Notes under the pieces: model-generated | The model's input: the letters and a program-made list of their open reading frames with translations, nothing else | Told to the model about the DNA's origin: nothing | The model's database searches: none | Made by a program: the position numbers and the translations under genes | In this document: piece by piece, positions 26,116-35,191 of the stretch | Layout of the letters: each line of letters starts with the position of its first letter | Numbering within the stretch: position 1 is the first letter of the stretch | Assembly: GCF_030053115.1 (NCBI RefSeq) | Contig: NZ_CP125619.1 | Coordinates: forward strand, 2,925,501-2,989,500 | Source: Pseudomonas svalbardensis | Lineage (GTDB): Bacteria; Pseudomonadota; Gammaproteobacteria; Pseudomonadales; Pseudomonadaceae | Direction: 5' to 3' | DNA: 64,000 bases

Positions 26116-28371
26116 ATGTATAAAGATCTGAAATTCCCGGTCTTGATCGTCCATCGCGACATCAAGGCCGACACCGTCGCCGGTGATCGCGTGCGTGGCA
26201 TCGCCCGGGAGCTGGAGCAGGAAGGCTTCAGCATTGTCTCGGCGGTGGATTACACCGAAGGGCGTCTGGTTGCCTCGACCCATCACGGTCTTTCCTGCAT
26301 GTTGATTGCAGCCGAAGACGCCAGCACTCACTCTAATCTATTGCACAACATGGCCGAACTGATTGGCCTGGCGCGGGTGCGTGCGCCTGACTTGCCGATC
26401 TTCGCGCTGGGTGAGCAGGTGACCTTGGAGAACGCTCCGGCCGACGCCATGGCTGAACTCAATCAGCTGCGCGGGATTCTTTATCTGTTCGAAGATACCG
26501 TGCCTTTTCTGGCCAGGCAGGTCGCTCGAGCGGCACGCAAATATCTGGATGGTCTGCTGCCGCCGTTTTTCAAAGCGCTGGTGCAGCACACGGCCGACTC
26601 CAACTATTCCTGGCACACACCCGGCCATGGCGGCGGCGTGGCGTACCACAAGAGCCCGGTGGGCCAGGCGTTTCACCAGTTCTTCGGGGAAAATACCCTG
26701 CGTTCCGATTTGTCGGTGTCGGTGCCGGAACTCGGTTCTTTGCTCGATCACACCGGTCCGCTGGCAGAAGCCGAGGCCCGTGCTGCCCGCAATTTCGGCG
26801 CCGATCACACTTTCTTTGTGATCAATGGCACCTCGACCGCCAACAAAATCGTCTGGCATTCGATGGTCGCTCGCGATGACTTGGTGTTGGTGGACCGCAA
26901 CTGCCACAAGTCGATATTGCACTCGATCATCATGACCGGCGCCATTCCGCTGTACCTGTGCCCGGAGCGCAATGAGCTGGGGATCATCGGCCCAATTCCA
27001 TTGAGCGAATTCAGCCGCGAATCGATTCAGGCCAAGATCGACGCCAGCCCGCTGACCAAGGGCCGGGCGCCCAAAGTCAAGTTGGCGGTAGTGACCAATT
27101 CGACGTACGACGGCCTCTGCTACAACGCTGAGCTGATCAAGCTGCAGTTAGGCAACAGCGTCGAGGTCTTGCACTTCGATGAGGCCTGGTACGCCTACGC
27201 GGCGTTTCACGAGTTCTTCGCAGGACGTTACGGCATGGGCACTTCCCGAAGTGAAAACGGCCCCCTGGTGTTCACCACCCATTCCACCCACAAACTGCTG
27301 GCGGCGTTCAGCCAGGCGTCGATGATTCACGTCCAGGACGGCGGCGCGCGGCAGCTGGATCGGGATCGCTTCAATGAAGCGTTCATGATGCACATCTCCA
27401 CCTCGCCGCAGTACAGCATCATCGCTTCGCTGGATGTGGCGTCGGCCATGATGGAAGGCCCCGCCGGGCGTTCGCTGTTGCAGGAAATGTTCGACGAAGC
27501 GCTGAGTTTCCGCCGGGCGCTGGCCAACTTGCGCCAGCACATCGCCGCTGACGATTGGTGGTTTTCCATCTGGCAGCCGCCGTCGGTGGAGGGTATCAAC
27601 CGTGTGGTCACCGATGACTGGCTGCTGCAACCCGACGCCGACTGGCACGGCTTTGGCGGCGTGACCGACGACTACGTGCTGCTTGATCCGATCAAGGTCA
27701 CGTTGGTGATGCCGGGCCTGACGGCAGGCGGCGCCCTCAGCGAGCGCGGGATTCCGGCGGCGGTGGTCAGCAAATTCCTTTGGGAACGGGGGTTGGTGGT
27801 TGAAAAGACCGGGCTGTATTCATTCCTGGTGTTGTTCTCCATGGGCATCACCAAGGGCAAATGGAGCACGCTGCTGACCGAGTTGCTGGAGTTCAAGCGC
27901 AGCTACGATGCCAATGTCAGCCTCGCGACGTGCCTGCCGTGCGTGGCGCAAGAGAATGTTGCGCGCTATCAGGGCATGGGGTTGCGCGATCTGTGCGATC
28001 AACTGCACGCCTGCTATCGAAGCAATGCCACGGCCAAACACCTTAAGCGCATGTACACAGTGCTGCCGGAAATCGCCATGAAGCCGTCTGACGCCTATGA
28101 TCAATTAGTGCGTGGCGAGGTTGAAGCGGTGTCGATCGATGCTCTGGATGGGCGGATCGCCGCGGTGATGCTGGTGCCGTACCCGCCGGGGATTCCGTTG
28201 ATCATGCCCGGCGAGCGCTTTACGGAGTCGACGCGCTCGATCATCGATTACCTGGCGTTTGCCCGTACGTTCGACAGCAGCTTCCCGGGGTTTGTCGCTG
28301 ATGTGCACGGCTTGCAACACGAAGACGAGGGCAATGGACGGCTGTATACCGTCGATTGCATCAAGGAGTGA
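26116..28371 (+). CDS. ldcA: Lysine/arginine/ornithine decarboxylase, PLP-dependent
   Basis: Fold-type I decarboxylase of 751 residues, closely resembling the P. aeruginosa LdcA type, which makes cadaverine from lysine and links lysine and arginine use. It has an N-terminal wing domain (MYKDLKFPVLIVHRDIKAD), the PLP-binding domain with SWHTPGHGGG and FFVINGTSTANK, and the PLP lysine K393 in TTHSTHKLLAAFS, then a C-terminal decarboxylase domain. The acetyltransferase 15 bases downstream could act on the amine product or be an unrelated passenger. Lysine is favoured over arginine only by resemblance to LdcA. Confidence 0.85.
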   Translation: MYKDLKFPVLIVHRDIKADTVAGDRVRGIARELEQEGFSIVSAVDYTEGRLVASTHHGLSCMLIAAEDASTHSNLLHNMAELIGLARVRAPDLPIFALGEQVTLENAPADAMAELNQLRGILYLFEDTVPFLARQVARAARKYLDGLLPPFFKALVQHTADSNYSWHTPGHGGGVAYHKSPVGQAFHQFFGENTLRSDLSVSVPELGSLLDHTGPLAEAEARAARNFGADHTFFVINGTSTANKIVWHSMVARDDLVLVDRNCHKSILHSIIMTGAIPLYLCPERNELGIIGPIPLSEFSRESIQAKIDASPLTKGRAPKVKLAVVTNSTYDGLCYNAELIKLQLGNSVEVLHFDEAWYAYAAFHEFFAGRYGMGTSRSENGPLVFTTHSTHKLLAAFSQASMIHVQDGGARQLDRDRFNEAFMMHISTSPQYSIIASLDVASAMMEGPAGRSLLQEMFDEALSFRRALANLRQHIAADDWWFSIWQPPSVEGINRVVTDDWLLQPDADWHGFGGVTDDYVLLDPIKVTLVMPGLTAGGALSERGIPAAVVSKFLWERGLVVEKTGLYSFLVLFSMGITKGKWSTLLTELLEFKRSYDANVSLATCLPCVAQENVARYQGMGLRDLCDQLHACYRSNATAKHLKRMYTVLPEIAMKPSDAYDQLVRGEVEAVSIDALDGRIAAVMLVPYPPGIPLIMPGERFTESTRSIIDYLAFARTFDSSFPGFVADVHGLQHEDEGNGRLYTVDCIKE

Positions 28372-28385
28372 GGACCTTTCCCAGT

Positions 28386-29000
28386 ATGCAACCGGTCATG
28401 AATCCGAAATACCCAGGGCTGTCGGTGCGCGTTGCCGACGATGGTTTTGCAGCCTACATCTGGGGCAGCGATTTCAGTTTTGAAGTCGCGGCCTACGGCG
28501 CAGCCGAAATCGGTAAACCGGTGGAGCAGTGGCCGGTGACGCCGATCACACCCTATCGCAAGTGCTACGGCATCGATCCCGAAGAGTTCAGCAGTTTCCG
28601 CGATGCTGCTGACAGCGCTATTTTCATGGCTTATCTCGATGATGAGCCGGTGGGTCACCTGGTGGTCAGCACCAACTGGAACGGCTTTGCCCATATCGAC
28701 GAGCTGGCGGTGCATGCGCCGGCGCGCCGTCATGGCGTGGCCAAGGCCCTGCTGGATGTGGCGCAATTCTGGAGCCGCAAAAAGAAACTGCCGGGCATCA
28801 TGCTTGAAACCCAGAACAACAACCTTGGGGCCTGCCGACTCTATGAGCGCCGCGGTTACGTCTTGGGCGGAATCGATCATTTGCGCTATCGCGGGATCGA
28901 TCCGAACACCGCCGAAGTGGCGCTGTTCTGGTATCGATTGTTCGATAATCCGCTGGAAGCCCCGGTTAGTTCGCCAACATCGCCACGGCTTGTTCCGTGA
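28386..29000 (+). CDS. GNAT family N-acetyltransferase
   Basis: Acetyltransferase of 204 residues from ATG 28386 (or 200 from ATG 28398). The GNAT core is clear: IDELAVHAPARRHGVAKALL (acetyl-CoA loop R-x-x-G-V/A), then ETQNNNLGACRLYERRGYVL, typical of motif B. It follows ldcA after 14 bases, so it is probably cotranscribed; an action on polyamines or diamines is inference from that position. The 3' end overlaps the convergent LysR gene by 35 bases. Confidence 0.8.
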   Translation: MQPVMNPKYPGLSVRVADDGFAAYIWGSDFSFEVAAYGAAEIGKPVEQWPVTPITPYRKCYGIDPEEFSSFRDAADSAIFMAYLDDEPVGHLVVSTNWNGFAHIDELAVHAPARRHGVAKALLDVAQFWSRKKKLPGIMLETQNNNLGACRLYERRGYVLGGIDHLRYRGIDPNTAEVALFWYRLFDNPLEAPVSSPTSPRLVP

Positions 29001-29859
29001 TGATGCCCAGCAATGCCTGAACCGCTGGCGATGGCTCGCCGTTCTTGAGGGTCAAGGCATAAAGGCTGATCGGCACGGCTGGCGCCAGCGGGCAGGCATC
29101 CAGCCCGGCCGATTTGGCTCCGAGGGCGGTGAAAGGGTCGACGATGGCCAGGCCTTCACCGGCCTCGACCATGCTGCGCATCATCTGATGAGTCTGTACC
29201 CGGGTCTGAATGACCGGGGCAGGGCGAAGGGCATGTAGCTTGTTTTCCAGCGCCGGGCTCAGCGGATCATGACCTTCCAGGCCCACCATCGATTGGCCGG
29301 CCAGGTCCTGCAGCGAGATGTACTTTTGTTTGGGTTGCAACCAGCCGTGGGGCGCAAGCAGTTGAAGCTTGCCTTGGGCAATCACCTGGCAATGAATGTC
29401 GGCGTGATCGGGGTCATGCAGGCTCAGTCCCAGATCGCTTTCGCGCAGCAGCAGGTTTCTGACGATCTCGCGGGTAGGTTGACTCAGGAGGGTGCAAGGC
29501 GCGTCAGGAAGGCGTCGGCGCAGGGCGGCAATGCTCTGTGGCAATAGCTGCTGTGCCAGGGGCGGCGTGCAGACGATCCGCAAGGGCGGAGCCTGATATT
29601 GCTTGAGGCTGTTGGCCAGCCGCTGAACCGGCTCGAGCGCTTCATAGACGTGGGTGATCTGGACCTGCAACTCCCGCGCCTCGCGCGTGGCCTGCAAGCG
29701 TCCACGCACGCTGGAAAACAGCATGAAACCCAACTGATCCTCGGCGTCGCGCAGAATTTCTTCGACTTCGGCCACAGGCAACTGCAGCCATTCGGCGGCG
29801 GTGCCCAGGTGACCAGTCTGCAAGAGCGCCTGGATCACTTCGATATGACGTAAACGCAT
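28966..29859 (-). CDS. LysR-type regulator with atypical recognition helix
   Basis: A 297-residue protein with LysR architecture: N-terminal winged helix, long linker helix (EARELQVQITHVYEALEPVQ) and a periplasmic-binding-like effector domain (LRIVCTPPLAQQLLPQSIAA, VEAGEGLAIVDPF). The recognition helix region reads LPVAEVEEILRDAEDQLGF where most LysR proteins have SQPAVS plus basic residues, so DNA binding may be altered. The FSSVRGRLQATREA wing is more standard. It converges on the ldcA-GNAT pair; its target is unknown. Confidence 0.8.
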   Translation of the reverse strand: MRLRHIEVIQALLQTGHLGTAAEWLQLPVAEVEEILRDAEDQLGFMLFSSVRGRLQATREARELQVQITHVYEALEPVQRLANSLKQYQAPPLRIVCTPPLAQQLLPQSIAALRRRLPDAPCTLLSQPTREIVRNLLLRESDLGLSLHDPDHADIHCQVIAQGKLQLLAPHGWLQPKQKYISLQDLAGQSMVGLEGHDPLSPALENKLHALRPAPVIQTRVQTHQMMRSMVEAGEGLAIVDPFTALGAKSAGLDACPLAPAVPISLYALTLKNGEPSPAVQALLGIITEQAVAMLAN

Positions 29860-29947
29860 GCGTGAAGTCCATGTTCAGCAGGTGAGGGAGTCAGTGGCTG
29901 AATCCTAACTCAAGTGCGCGCATATGACTTCTGCTCATAACACGGGG

Positions 29948-30208
29948 TTATGAAGCGACGTTGGTTTCCGGCAGGTTACCAACATAGGTGTCGGGTTCGC
30001 GCACGATGGTCACGTCCGACTGCACCAGCAAAAACTGGTTGTCATCGAGTTTCCGTACGCGGTCGCCAATGGCCAGCTTATAAGTGGTGACAGGCACCGA
30101 GCCGGTGAGACCGTCTGCCGACGGGGTGGATTCCTGGAACTCATGCACGGAATAAACGCGGCCTTCCGCGTCTCTTGCATGGAACTGACCGACGAGTACT
30201 GCTGCCAT
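29948..30208 (-). CDS. Small protein of unknown function
   Basis: An 86-residue cytoplasmic protein (no signal or membrane segment). It opens MAAVLVGQFHARDAEGRVYS and is beta-rich, with short strands ending at residue 80: TTYKLAIGDRVRKLDDNQFL, LVQSDVTIVREPDTYVG. I do not recognise the family. Pseudomonas genomes carry many short proteins of this SH3-barrel-like type. It is divergent from the FMN reductase across a 175-base AT-rich gap in which I see no further gene. Confidence 0.6.
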   Translation of the reverse strand: MAAVLVGQFHARDAEGRVYSVHEFQESTPSADGLTGSVPVTTYKLAIGDRVRKLDDNQFLLVQSDVTIVREPDTYVGNLPETNVAS

Positions 30209-30383
30209 CTGCTTAGAACCTCTGGGGATAAATCACTCAATTTGCGGCTCTGTAGACCGTGGTTGGGCGAGGTAAGTTTTCCTACAGGAAAAAAATAGTC
30301 AGGGGCGGCGTTTTCAGTCGCCCACTGGTTGAATCGTCATCTATAACTACAAGCTCTTTCCATCGGACAGTCGAGAATCTTCC

Positions 30384-30944
30384 ATGAGCAACGTCTATAC
30401 GATCGCTGTACTGGTCGGCAGCTTGAGAAAGGAATCGATCAATCGCAAGGTGGCCCTGGCCCTGGCCGAGCTGGCGCCTGCCAATCTCAAACTGGTTATC
30501 GTCGAAATCGGCGATCTGCCGCTCTACAACGAGGACATCGATGGTGCTTCACCGCCGGCAGCCTACAGCACTTTCCGGCAACAAGTGAGCTCATCCGACG
30601 CGGTGCTGTTCGTGACCCCCGAATACAACCGTTCGGTGCCTGCGCCGATGAAGAACGCGATCGATGTGGGTTCGCGTCCCTATGGCAAGAGTGCCTGGAG
30701 CGGCAAGCCCGGAGCGGTGATCAGTGCTTCGCCGGGCGCTATCGGTGGTTTTGGCGCCAACCATCACCTGCGTCAGTCCATGGTGTTTCTGGATGTGCCT
30801 TGCATGCAGCAACCGGAAGCCTACTTGAGCGGCGCCGGTTCAGCGTTCGACGAGGCGGGTAACCTGTCCGAGTCGCTCAAACCGTTTCTGCAAAAATTCA
30901 TCAATGCTTATGGTCTTTGGGTCGAACAACACAAGAAACTGTGA
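30384..30944 (+). CDS. NADPH-dependent FMN reductase (ChrR-like)
   Basis: Flavoprotein of 186 residues in the NAD(P)H-dependent FMN reductase family; relatives reduce quinones, chromate and other oxidants. FMN contacts are GSLRKESINRK at the N-terminus, TPEYNRSVPAPMKNAIDVGS in the middle and SASPGAIGGFGANH further on. The start is ATG 30384. No operon partner is visible. Quinone reductase in antioxidant defence is the likely role by family. Confidence 0.87.
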   Translation: MSNVYTIAVLVGSLRKESINRKVALALAELAPANLKLVIVEIGDLPLYNEDIDGASPPAAYSTFRQQVSSSDAVLFVTPEYNRSVPAPMKNAIDVGSRPYGKSAWSGKPGAVISASPGAIGGFGANHHLRQSMVFLDVPCMQQPEAYLSGAGSAFDEAGNLSESLKPFLQKFINAYGLWVEQHKKL

Positions 30945-30957
30945 CAAACCGCCTGGG

Positions 30958-31065
30958 TTACGGGGTGCTGGCCAGTCGGCTACAGATCATTGCTTCCATT
31001 TCCGACAGCCACGCGCCGATCTGCAGCCCGGCGACGTTGGCGGCGCTGGCTGTGCGGTTGACCAT
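30958..31065 (-). other. Short open frame, 35 codons, possible small gene or remnant
   Basis: From ATG 31065 to TAA 30958 the frame encodes a 35-residue peptide containing TASAANVAGLQIGAW and LSEMEAMICSRL. It has no clear ribosome-binding site and no recognised family. It fills the only gap between the FMN reductase and DUF1853 and could be a small gene, a decayed gene end or chance. Listed for completeness. Confidence 0.2.
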
Positions 31066-31111
31066 TTAAATTGAGTTGGCCCCATCGCGGGCCAGTTCAA
31101 TCACCAACAAA

Positions 31112-32062
31112 CTAGCCACTGCCAGGCACATTCGGCCAAAGATCCGCCACCAGGAACAGCCGCTCGGCTTCCTCCCAATCGCCCTGGGCGTTTTCTGTGA
31201 GTCGCACCAGCAACTGCGCCGGGGCCAGTGGCTCCAGAATGCTGAGCCAGGCATTCAGCTGTTCAGTGCTCCAGGTCTGCTCCACTGGATAGTGCGCCGG
31301 TGCCAGCCAGGCATGGCGGGGCAGGGGTTGCCAGCGACCGAACGGGCGCTGCACGACGAAGTCTGCCCAGTCCTTCTGATGCAGCCAGCTACCGCGTAAA
31401 TGCTGGGGATGTGCGCCAATCGGTGGCTCGGCCGGTCCCGGCCACGGATACAGCAAATAGCCGCCCAGCCACAAATGCGCGCTGAACTGCTGGATATCCA
31501 GCGCCGCCAATACTTCGCGGCTCTCCGGACGCGCCGAAATCGGCAATTGATGCTGCGTCAGATGGGCCAGTTTGCGGTCCAGTCGATCGTGGCAACCGGG
31601 ACCGAGCCACTGCGCCGTGTCGTGTCCGTCGCCATTTTGCGGGCCAAGGTAAAGTTTGATCGCCAGTTCCAGATGATGCACGCCGTCACGATCGCGCAGC
31701 AGCATGTCCAGCTCTCCCAGCGTGTGGCCTTCGCGGCGGATCGGCATGTTGGCGGCAATCAGGTCGATACCCGGCGCGTGCCGCACGGCGTATTGCCAGA
31801 GGCGTTCGTAGTACAAGCCCAATCGCCGGGTTCGGGCCTGCGCCAGCCAGTGCAGCAAGTCATAACTGTCGTGATCGAGTTGCCGCAGCCACTGTTCCAG
31901 ACGCTCCGGTGCTTGTACCCAGTCACTTCCTGTCAGCGGGTGACGCTGCGGCCACGTCGTGACGCCAAGCATCGGCGGCGCGAGGATGGCCCAGGCCAGG
32001 TCGCGCACTTCGGGGTGGCGCAACTGGTGGGGTAACTGCAGCAAATCGGGAAAGAGGATCAT
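31112..32062 (-). CDS. DUF1853 family protein
   Basis: Cytoplasmic protein of 316 residues. It matches the DUF1853 family as I know it: the N-terminal [17 protein letters not shown], the [17 protein letters not shown] segment near residue 85 and a conserved [20 protein letters not shown], which looks like a PD-(D/E)xK nuclease core (D, then ELAIK). Activity is not established. Stands alone on its strand, divergent from nadK across a 107-base promoter gap. Confidence 0.8.
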   Translation of the reverse strand: MILFPDLLQLPHQLRHPEVRDLAWAILAPPMLGVTTWPQRHPLTGSDWVQAPERLEQWLRQLDHDSYDLLHWLAQARTRRLGLYYERLWQYAVRHAPGIDLIAANMPIRREGHTLGELDMLLRDRDGVHHLELAIKLYLGPQNGDGHDTAQWLGPGCHDRLDRKLAHLTQHQLPISARPESREVLAALDIQQFSAHLWLGGYLLYPWPGPAEPPIGAHPQHLRGSWLHQKDWADFVVQRPFGRWQPLPRHAWLAPAHYPVEQTWSTEQLNAWLSILEPLAPAQLLVRLTENAQGDWEEAERLFLVADLWPNVPGSG

Positions 32063-32169
32063 CTTGCGAGCATAGCCTCAATCGTGAGTACACCGTTGTG
32101 GCTGAAAGGATTTTGTCTATCCCGCGCTTTCGCCCATAATCGTGTTTTTCGCCGCCGCGCAGGAACCTC

Positions 32170-33060
32170 ATGGAGCAATTTCGTAATATCGGCATCATCG
32201 GTCGCCTGGGCAGTTCTCAGGTGCTGGATACCGTCCGCCGACTGAAACGGTTTCTGCTCGATCGTCACCTGCACGTGATCCTCGAAGACACCATCGCCGA
32301 AGTGCTGCCGGGTCATGGCTTGCAAACCTCGTCGCGCAAGATGCTCGGCGAAGTATGTGACATGGTGATTGTGGTCGGTGGTGACGGCAGCCTGCTCGGC
32401 GCCGCTCGCGCGCTAGCCCGGCACAATATTCCAGTGCTCGGCATCAACCGTGGCAGCCTAGGCTTTCTGACCGATATTCGCCCCGATGAGCTGGAAGTCA
32501 AAGTCGCCGAAGTGCTCGACGGCCACTATCTGGTCGAGAACCGCTTCCTGCTGCAAGCCGAAGTTCGTCGTCATGCCGAGGCCATCGGTCAGGGCGACGC
32601 GCTGAACGACGTGGTGCTGCACCCCGGCAAATCGACGCGGATGATCGAGTTCGAACTGTACATCGACGGCCAGTTCGTCTGCAGCCAGAAGGCCGACGGC
32701 CTGATCGTCGCCACGCCCACCGGTTCGACCGCCTACGCGCTGTCGGCGGGCGGGCCGATCATGCATCCCAAACTCGACGCTATTGTGATTGTGCCGATGT
32801 ATCCCCATACCTTGTCGGGCAGGCCGATTGTGGTCGATGGCAACAGTGAGCTGAAAATCGTCGTGTCCAAAGATATGCAGATTTACCCGCAAGTCTCCTG
32901 TGACGGGCAGAACCACTTCACCTGCGCGCCGGGTGACACCATCACCATCAGCAAAAAGGCTCAGAAGCTGCGGCTGATTCACCCGCTCGACCACAACTAC
33001 TATGAAGTCTGCCGGACCAAACTCGGCTGGGGCAGCAAGTTGGGTGGTGGAGGCGACTGA
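32170..33060 (+). CDS. nadK: NAD kinase
   Basis: Phosphorylates NAD to NADP with ATP. The 296-residue protein has the diagnostic GGDGSLLGAAR (catalytic aspartate), NRGSLGFLTDI and the NAD-binding TPTGSTAYALSAGGPIMHP. Start ATG 32170 opens MEQFRNIGIIGRLGS, as in Pseudomonas orthologues. The last base of its stop TGA is the A of the next gene's ATG (TGATG), so the phosphatase after it is coupled. Confidence 0.95.
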   Translation: MEQFRNIGIIGRLGSSQVLDTVRRLKRFLLDRHLHVILEDTIAEVLPGHGLQTSSRKMLGEVCDMVIVVGGDGSLLGAARALARHNIPVLGINRGSLGFLTDIRPDELEVKVAEVLDGHYLVENRFLLQAEVRRHAEAIGQGDALNDVVLHPGKSTRMIEFELYIDGQFVCSQKADGLIVATPTGSTAYALSAGGPIMHPKLDAIVIVPMYPHTLSGRPIVVDGNSELKIVVSKDMQIYPQVSCDGQNHFTCAPGDTITISKKAQKLRLIHPLDHNYYEVCRTKLGWGSKLGGGGD

Positions 33061-34031
33061 TGCTCGATCCCGCGCGTAGCTACGACCTGATCGGTGACGT
33101 GCACGGTTGCGCTCTGACCCTTGAGCACTTGCTCGACCGGCTCGGTTACCAAAAACACGGTGGCGTCTGGCGGCATCCGTCGCGCATGGCGGTGTTCGTC
33201 GGCGACATCATCGACCGCGGTCCGCGGATTCGCGAAGCGCTGCACATCGTTCACGACATGGTCGAAGCGGGTCAGGCGCTGTGCATCATGGGTAACCATG
33301 AATTCAACGCCCTCGGCTGGTGCACTCCGGCGCCTCCGGGCAGCGGCAAGCAGTTCGTGCGTGAACACACCCCGCGCCATGCCCGTTTGCTGAACGAAAC
33401 CCTGACCCAATTCGAAGACCATCCGGCTGACTGGCATGACTTCCTGCAATGGTTCTATGAGATGCCATTGTTCGTCGATGCCGGGCGTTTCCGCGTGGTG
33501 CATGCCTGCTGGGACGCGGGGCTGATCGAACCATTGCGCGCTTTATTCCCCAACGGTTGCGTCGATGAACATTTCCTCCAGGCCTCAGCCGTACCGGGCA
33601 GTTTCGCCTGCACCGTGTTTGACCGCCTGCTGCGCGGCACCGACATGCGCTTGCCTCATGGTCAGACCATGACCAGCGGCGATGGCCTGACGCGTTCGTT
33701 TTTCCGCACCAAGTTCTGGGAAGACGACCCGCAAACCTACGGAGATATTGTGTTCCAGCCTGACGCCTTGCCCGAACCCGTGGCCCAGACGCCGCTGTCG
33801 TCCACTGAAAAAGACACCTTGCTGCGCTATGGCATCGATGAGCCATTGTTGTTCGTGGGCCATTACTGGCGCAGCGGCAAACCGGTGCCGATCCGGCCGA
33901 ACCTGGCCTGTCTGGATTACAGCGCGGTGCTTTACGGCAAATTGGTCGCCTATCGTCTGGACCAGGAAACCCGCCTCGACCCGCACAAATTTGTCTGGGT
34001 CGATGTCGAGCGGCCGGAGGTGCTGCGATGA
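33060..34031 (+). CDS. Calcineurin-like metallophosphoesterase
   Basis: Phosphoesterase of 323 residues with the complete metal-site series DLIGDVHGC, VFVGDIIDRGP and IMGNHE in the N-terminal third, then a histidine in FVGHYW near residue 270. It resembles PrpE/ApaH-type diadenosine tetraphosphatases but is longer. It overlaps nadK by one base and the rhomboid gene by four. Position next to NAD kinase suggests a nucleotide or dinucleotide substrate; this is inference. Confidence 0.85.
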   Translation: MLDPARSYDLIGDVHGCALTLEHLLDRLGYQKHGGVWRHPSRMAVFVGDIIDRGPRIREALHIVHDMVEAGQALCIMGNHEFNALGWCTPAPPGSGKQFVREHTPRHARLLNETLTQFEDHPADWHDFLQWFYEMPLFVDAGRFRVVHACWDAGLIEPLRALFPNGCVDEHFLQASAVPGSFACTVFDRLLRGTDMRLPHGQTMTSGDGLTRSFFRTKFWEDDPQTYGDIVFQPDALPEPVAQTPLSSTEKDTLLRYGIDEPLLFVGHYWRSGKPVPIRPNLACLDYSAVLYGKLVAYRLDQETRLDPHKFVWVDVERPEVLR

Positions 34032-34897
34032 GTGCCGTTGCTGTTTTACGGCTGCCGCTGGCGGTGGACTTGAGCGGGTTCGTCAAACTGCTGCAACGCA
34101 TGCAGGTGCCGCATCGGGTCAGTGAAGAGGCGGGCGAGCAAGTGCTGTGGGTGCCGGCCAACATCAGCGAAGACGTGCGCACGTTGTACGAACGCTTCCC
34201 GGCCGGTGATCCCGATCAACAGCTGGACATTCCGGTGGCGCAAACCATAAAGCGCCCAAGTTTCGTCGAGCAACTGCGCCACGCCAAGGCGACAGCGTTC
34301 GTGTTGCTGCTGAGCCTGCTTGTCGGCGCGGTGACGCTGCTGGGCGAAAACCTCGACACGATGCGCTGGCTGACCTTCCTCGATTTTCGCGTTGTCGGCG
34401 AGTACATCCACTTCGTGCCATTGGCCGACAGCCTGGCGGCGGGGCAATGGTGGCGTCTGGTGACACCGATGCTGATCCACTTCGGCATCCTGCACCTGGC
34501 CATGAATGGCATGTGGTATTGGGAGCTGGGGCGGCGCATCGAGTCGCGCCAGGGCAGTATCAACCTCATCGGCCTGACGTTGCTGTTCGGGCTGGTCTCG
34601 AACTACGCCCAGTTTGTTTTCAGTGGTCCGACGCTGTTTGGCGGCTTGTCCGGCGTGCTGTACGGCTTGCTCGGGCATTGCTGGATCTTTCAGCTGTTGT
34701 CGCCAAACCCGGCTTATCGCCTGCCGCGCGGCGTGCTGGTGATGATGCTGGTGTGGCTGCTGCTGTGCCTGTCCGGGCTGGTCTCGATGATCGGCTTCGG
34801 TGAAATTGCCAATGCGGCCCACGTCGGCGGGTTGCTCATCGGATGCTTGACCGGTTTGTTGGGTGGTTTGTACAACCGCCGTAAACTGGCCGTCTAA
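34028..34897 (+). CDS. Rhomboid-family intramembrane serine protease (GlpG-like)
   Basis: Membrane protease of 289 residues that cuts transmembrane helices of its targets. A soluble N-terminal domain of about 85 residues resembles that of GlpG. Six helices follow, with HLAMNGMWYWELGRRIE on the second helix side, the catalytic serine S208 in GLSGVLYGLLGH and histidine H265 in AAHVGGLLIG. Overlaps the phosphoesterase gene by 4 bases. Substrate unknown. Confidence 0.88.
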   Translation: MSAVAVLRLPLAVDLSGFVKLLQRMQVPHRVSEEAGEQVLWVPANISEDVRTLYERFPAGDPDQQLDIPVAQTIKRPSFVEQLRHAKATAFVLLLSLLVGAVTLLGENLDTMRWLTFLDFRVVGEYIHFVPLADSLAAGQWWRLVTPMLIHFGILHLAMNGMWYWELGRRIESRQGSINLIGLTLLFGLVSNYAQFVFSGPTLFGGLSGVLYGLLGHCWIFQLLSPNPAYRLPRGVLVMMLVWLLLCLSGLVSMIGFGEIANAAHVGGLLIGCLTGLLGGLYNRRKLAV

Positions 34898-34930
34898 CTA
34901 GTTATGTCAATAAAGAGCGCGGAGCCCTTG

Positions 34931-35191
34931 ATGTCCTCTTTTAACGAAATGATCAACAACATCACCCCCGATATCTACCAGAGCCTGAAACTGGCGGTGG
35001 AAATCGGTAAATGGTCCGACGGTGGCAAACTCACCGCCGAACAACGCGAACTGTCGCTGCAAGCGATGATCGCCTGGGAAATCCAGAACCTGCCCGAAGA
35101 CCAGCGCACCGGTTATATGGGCGTGCAGGAGTGCGGCTCCAAGTCGATCGAAGTGCCGAATATCCTGTTCAAATCGGATGCCGTCCATTGA
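34931..35191 (+). CDS. YeaC family protein (DUF1315)
   Basis: Small 86-residue cytoplasmic protein matching the DUF1315/YeaC family: FNEMINNITPDIYQSLKLAV, EIGKWSDGGKLTAEQRELS and IQNLPEDQRTGYMG. Function unknown. ATG 34931 is preferred over ATG 34904 because the family begins at that point and a GCGGAGC site precedes it. Its stop overlaps the TTG start of the DUF2797 gene by 4 bases. Confidence 0.8.
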   Translation: MSSFNEMINNITPDIYQSLKLAVEIGKWSDGGKLTAEQRELSLQAMIAWEIQNLPEDQRTGYMGVQECGSKSIEVPNILFKSDAVH

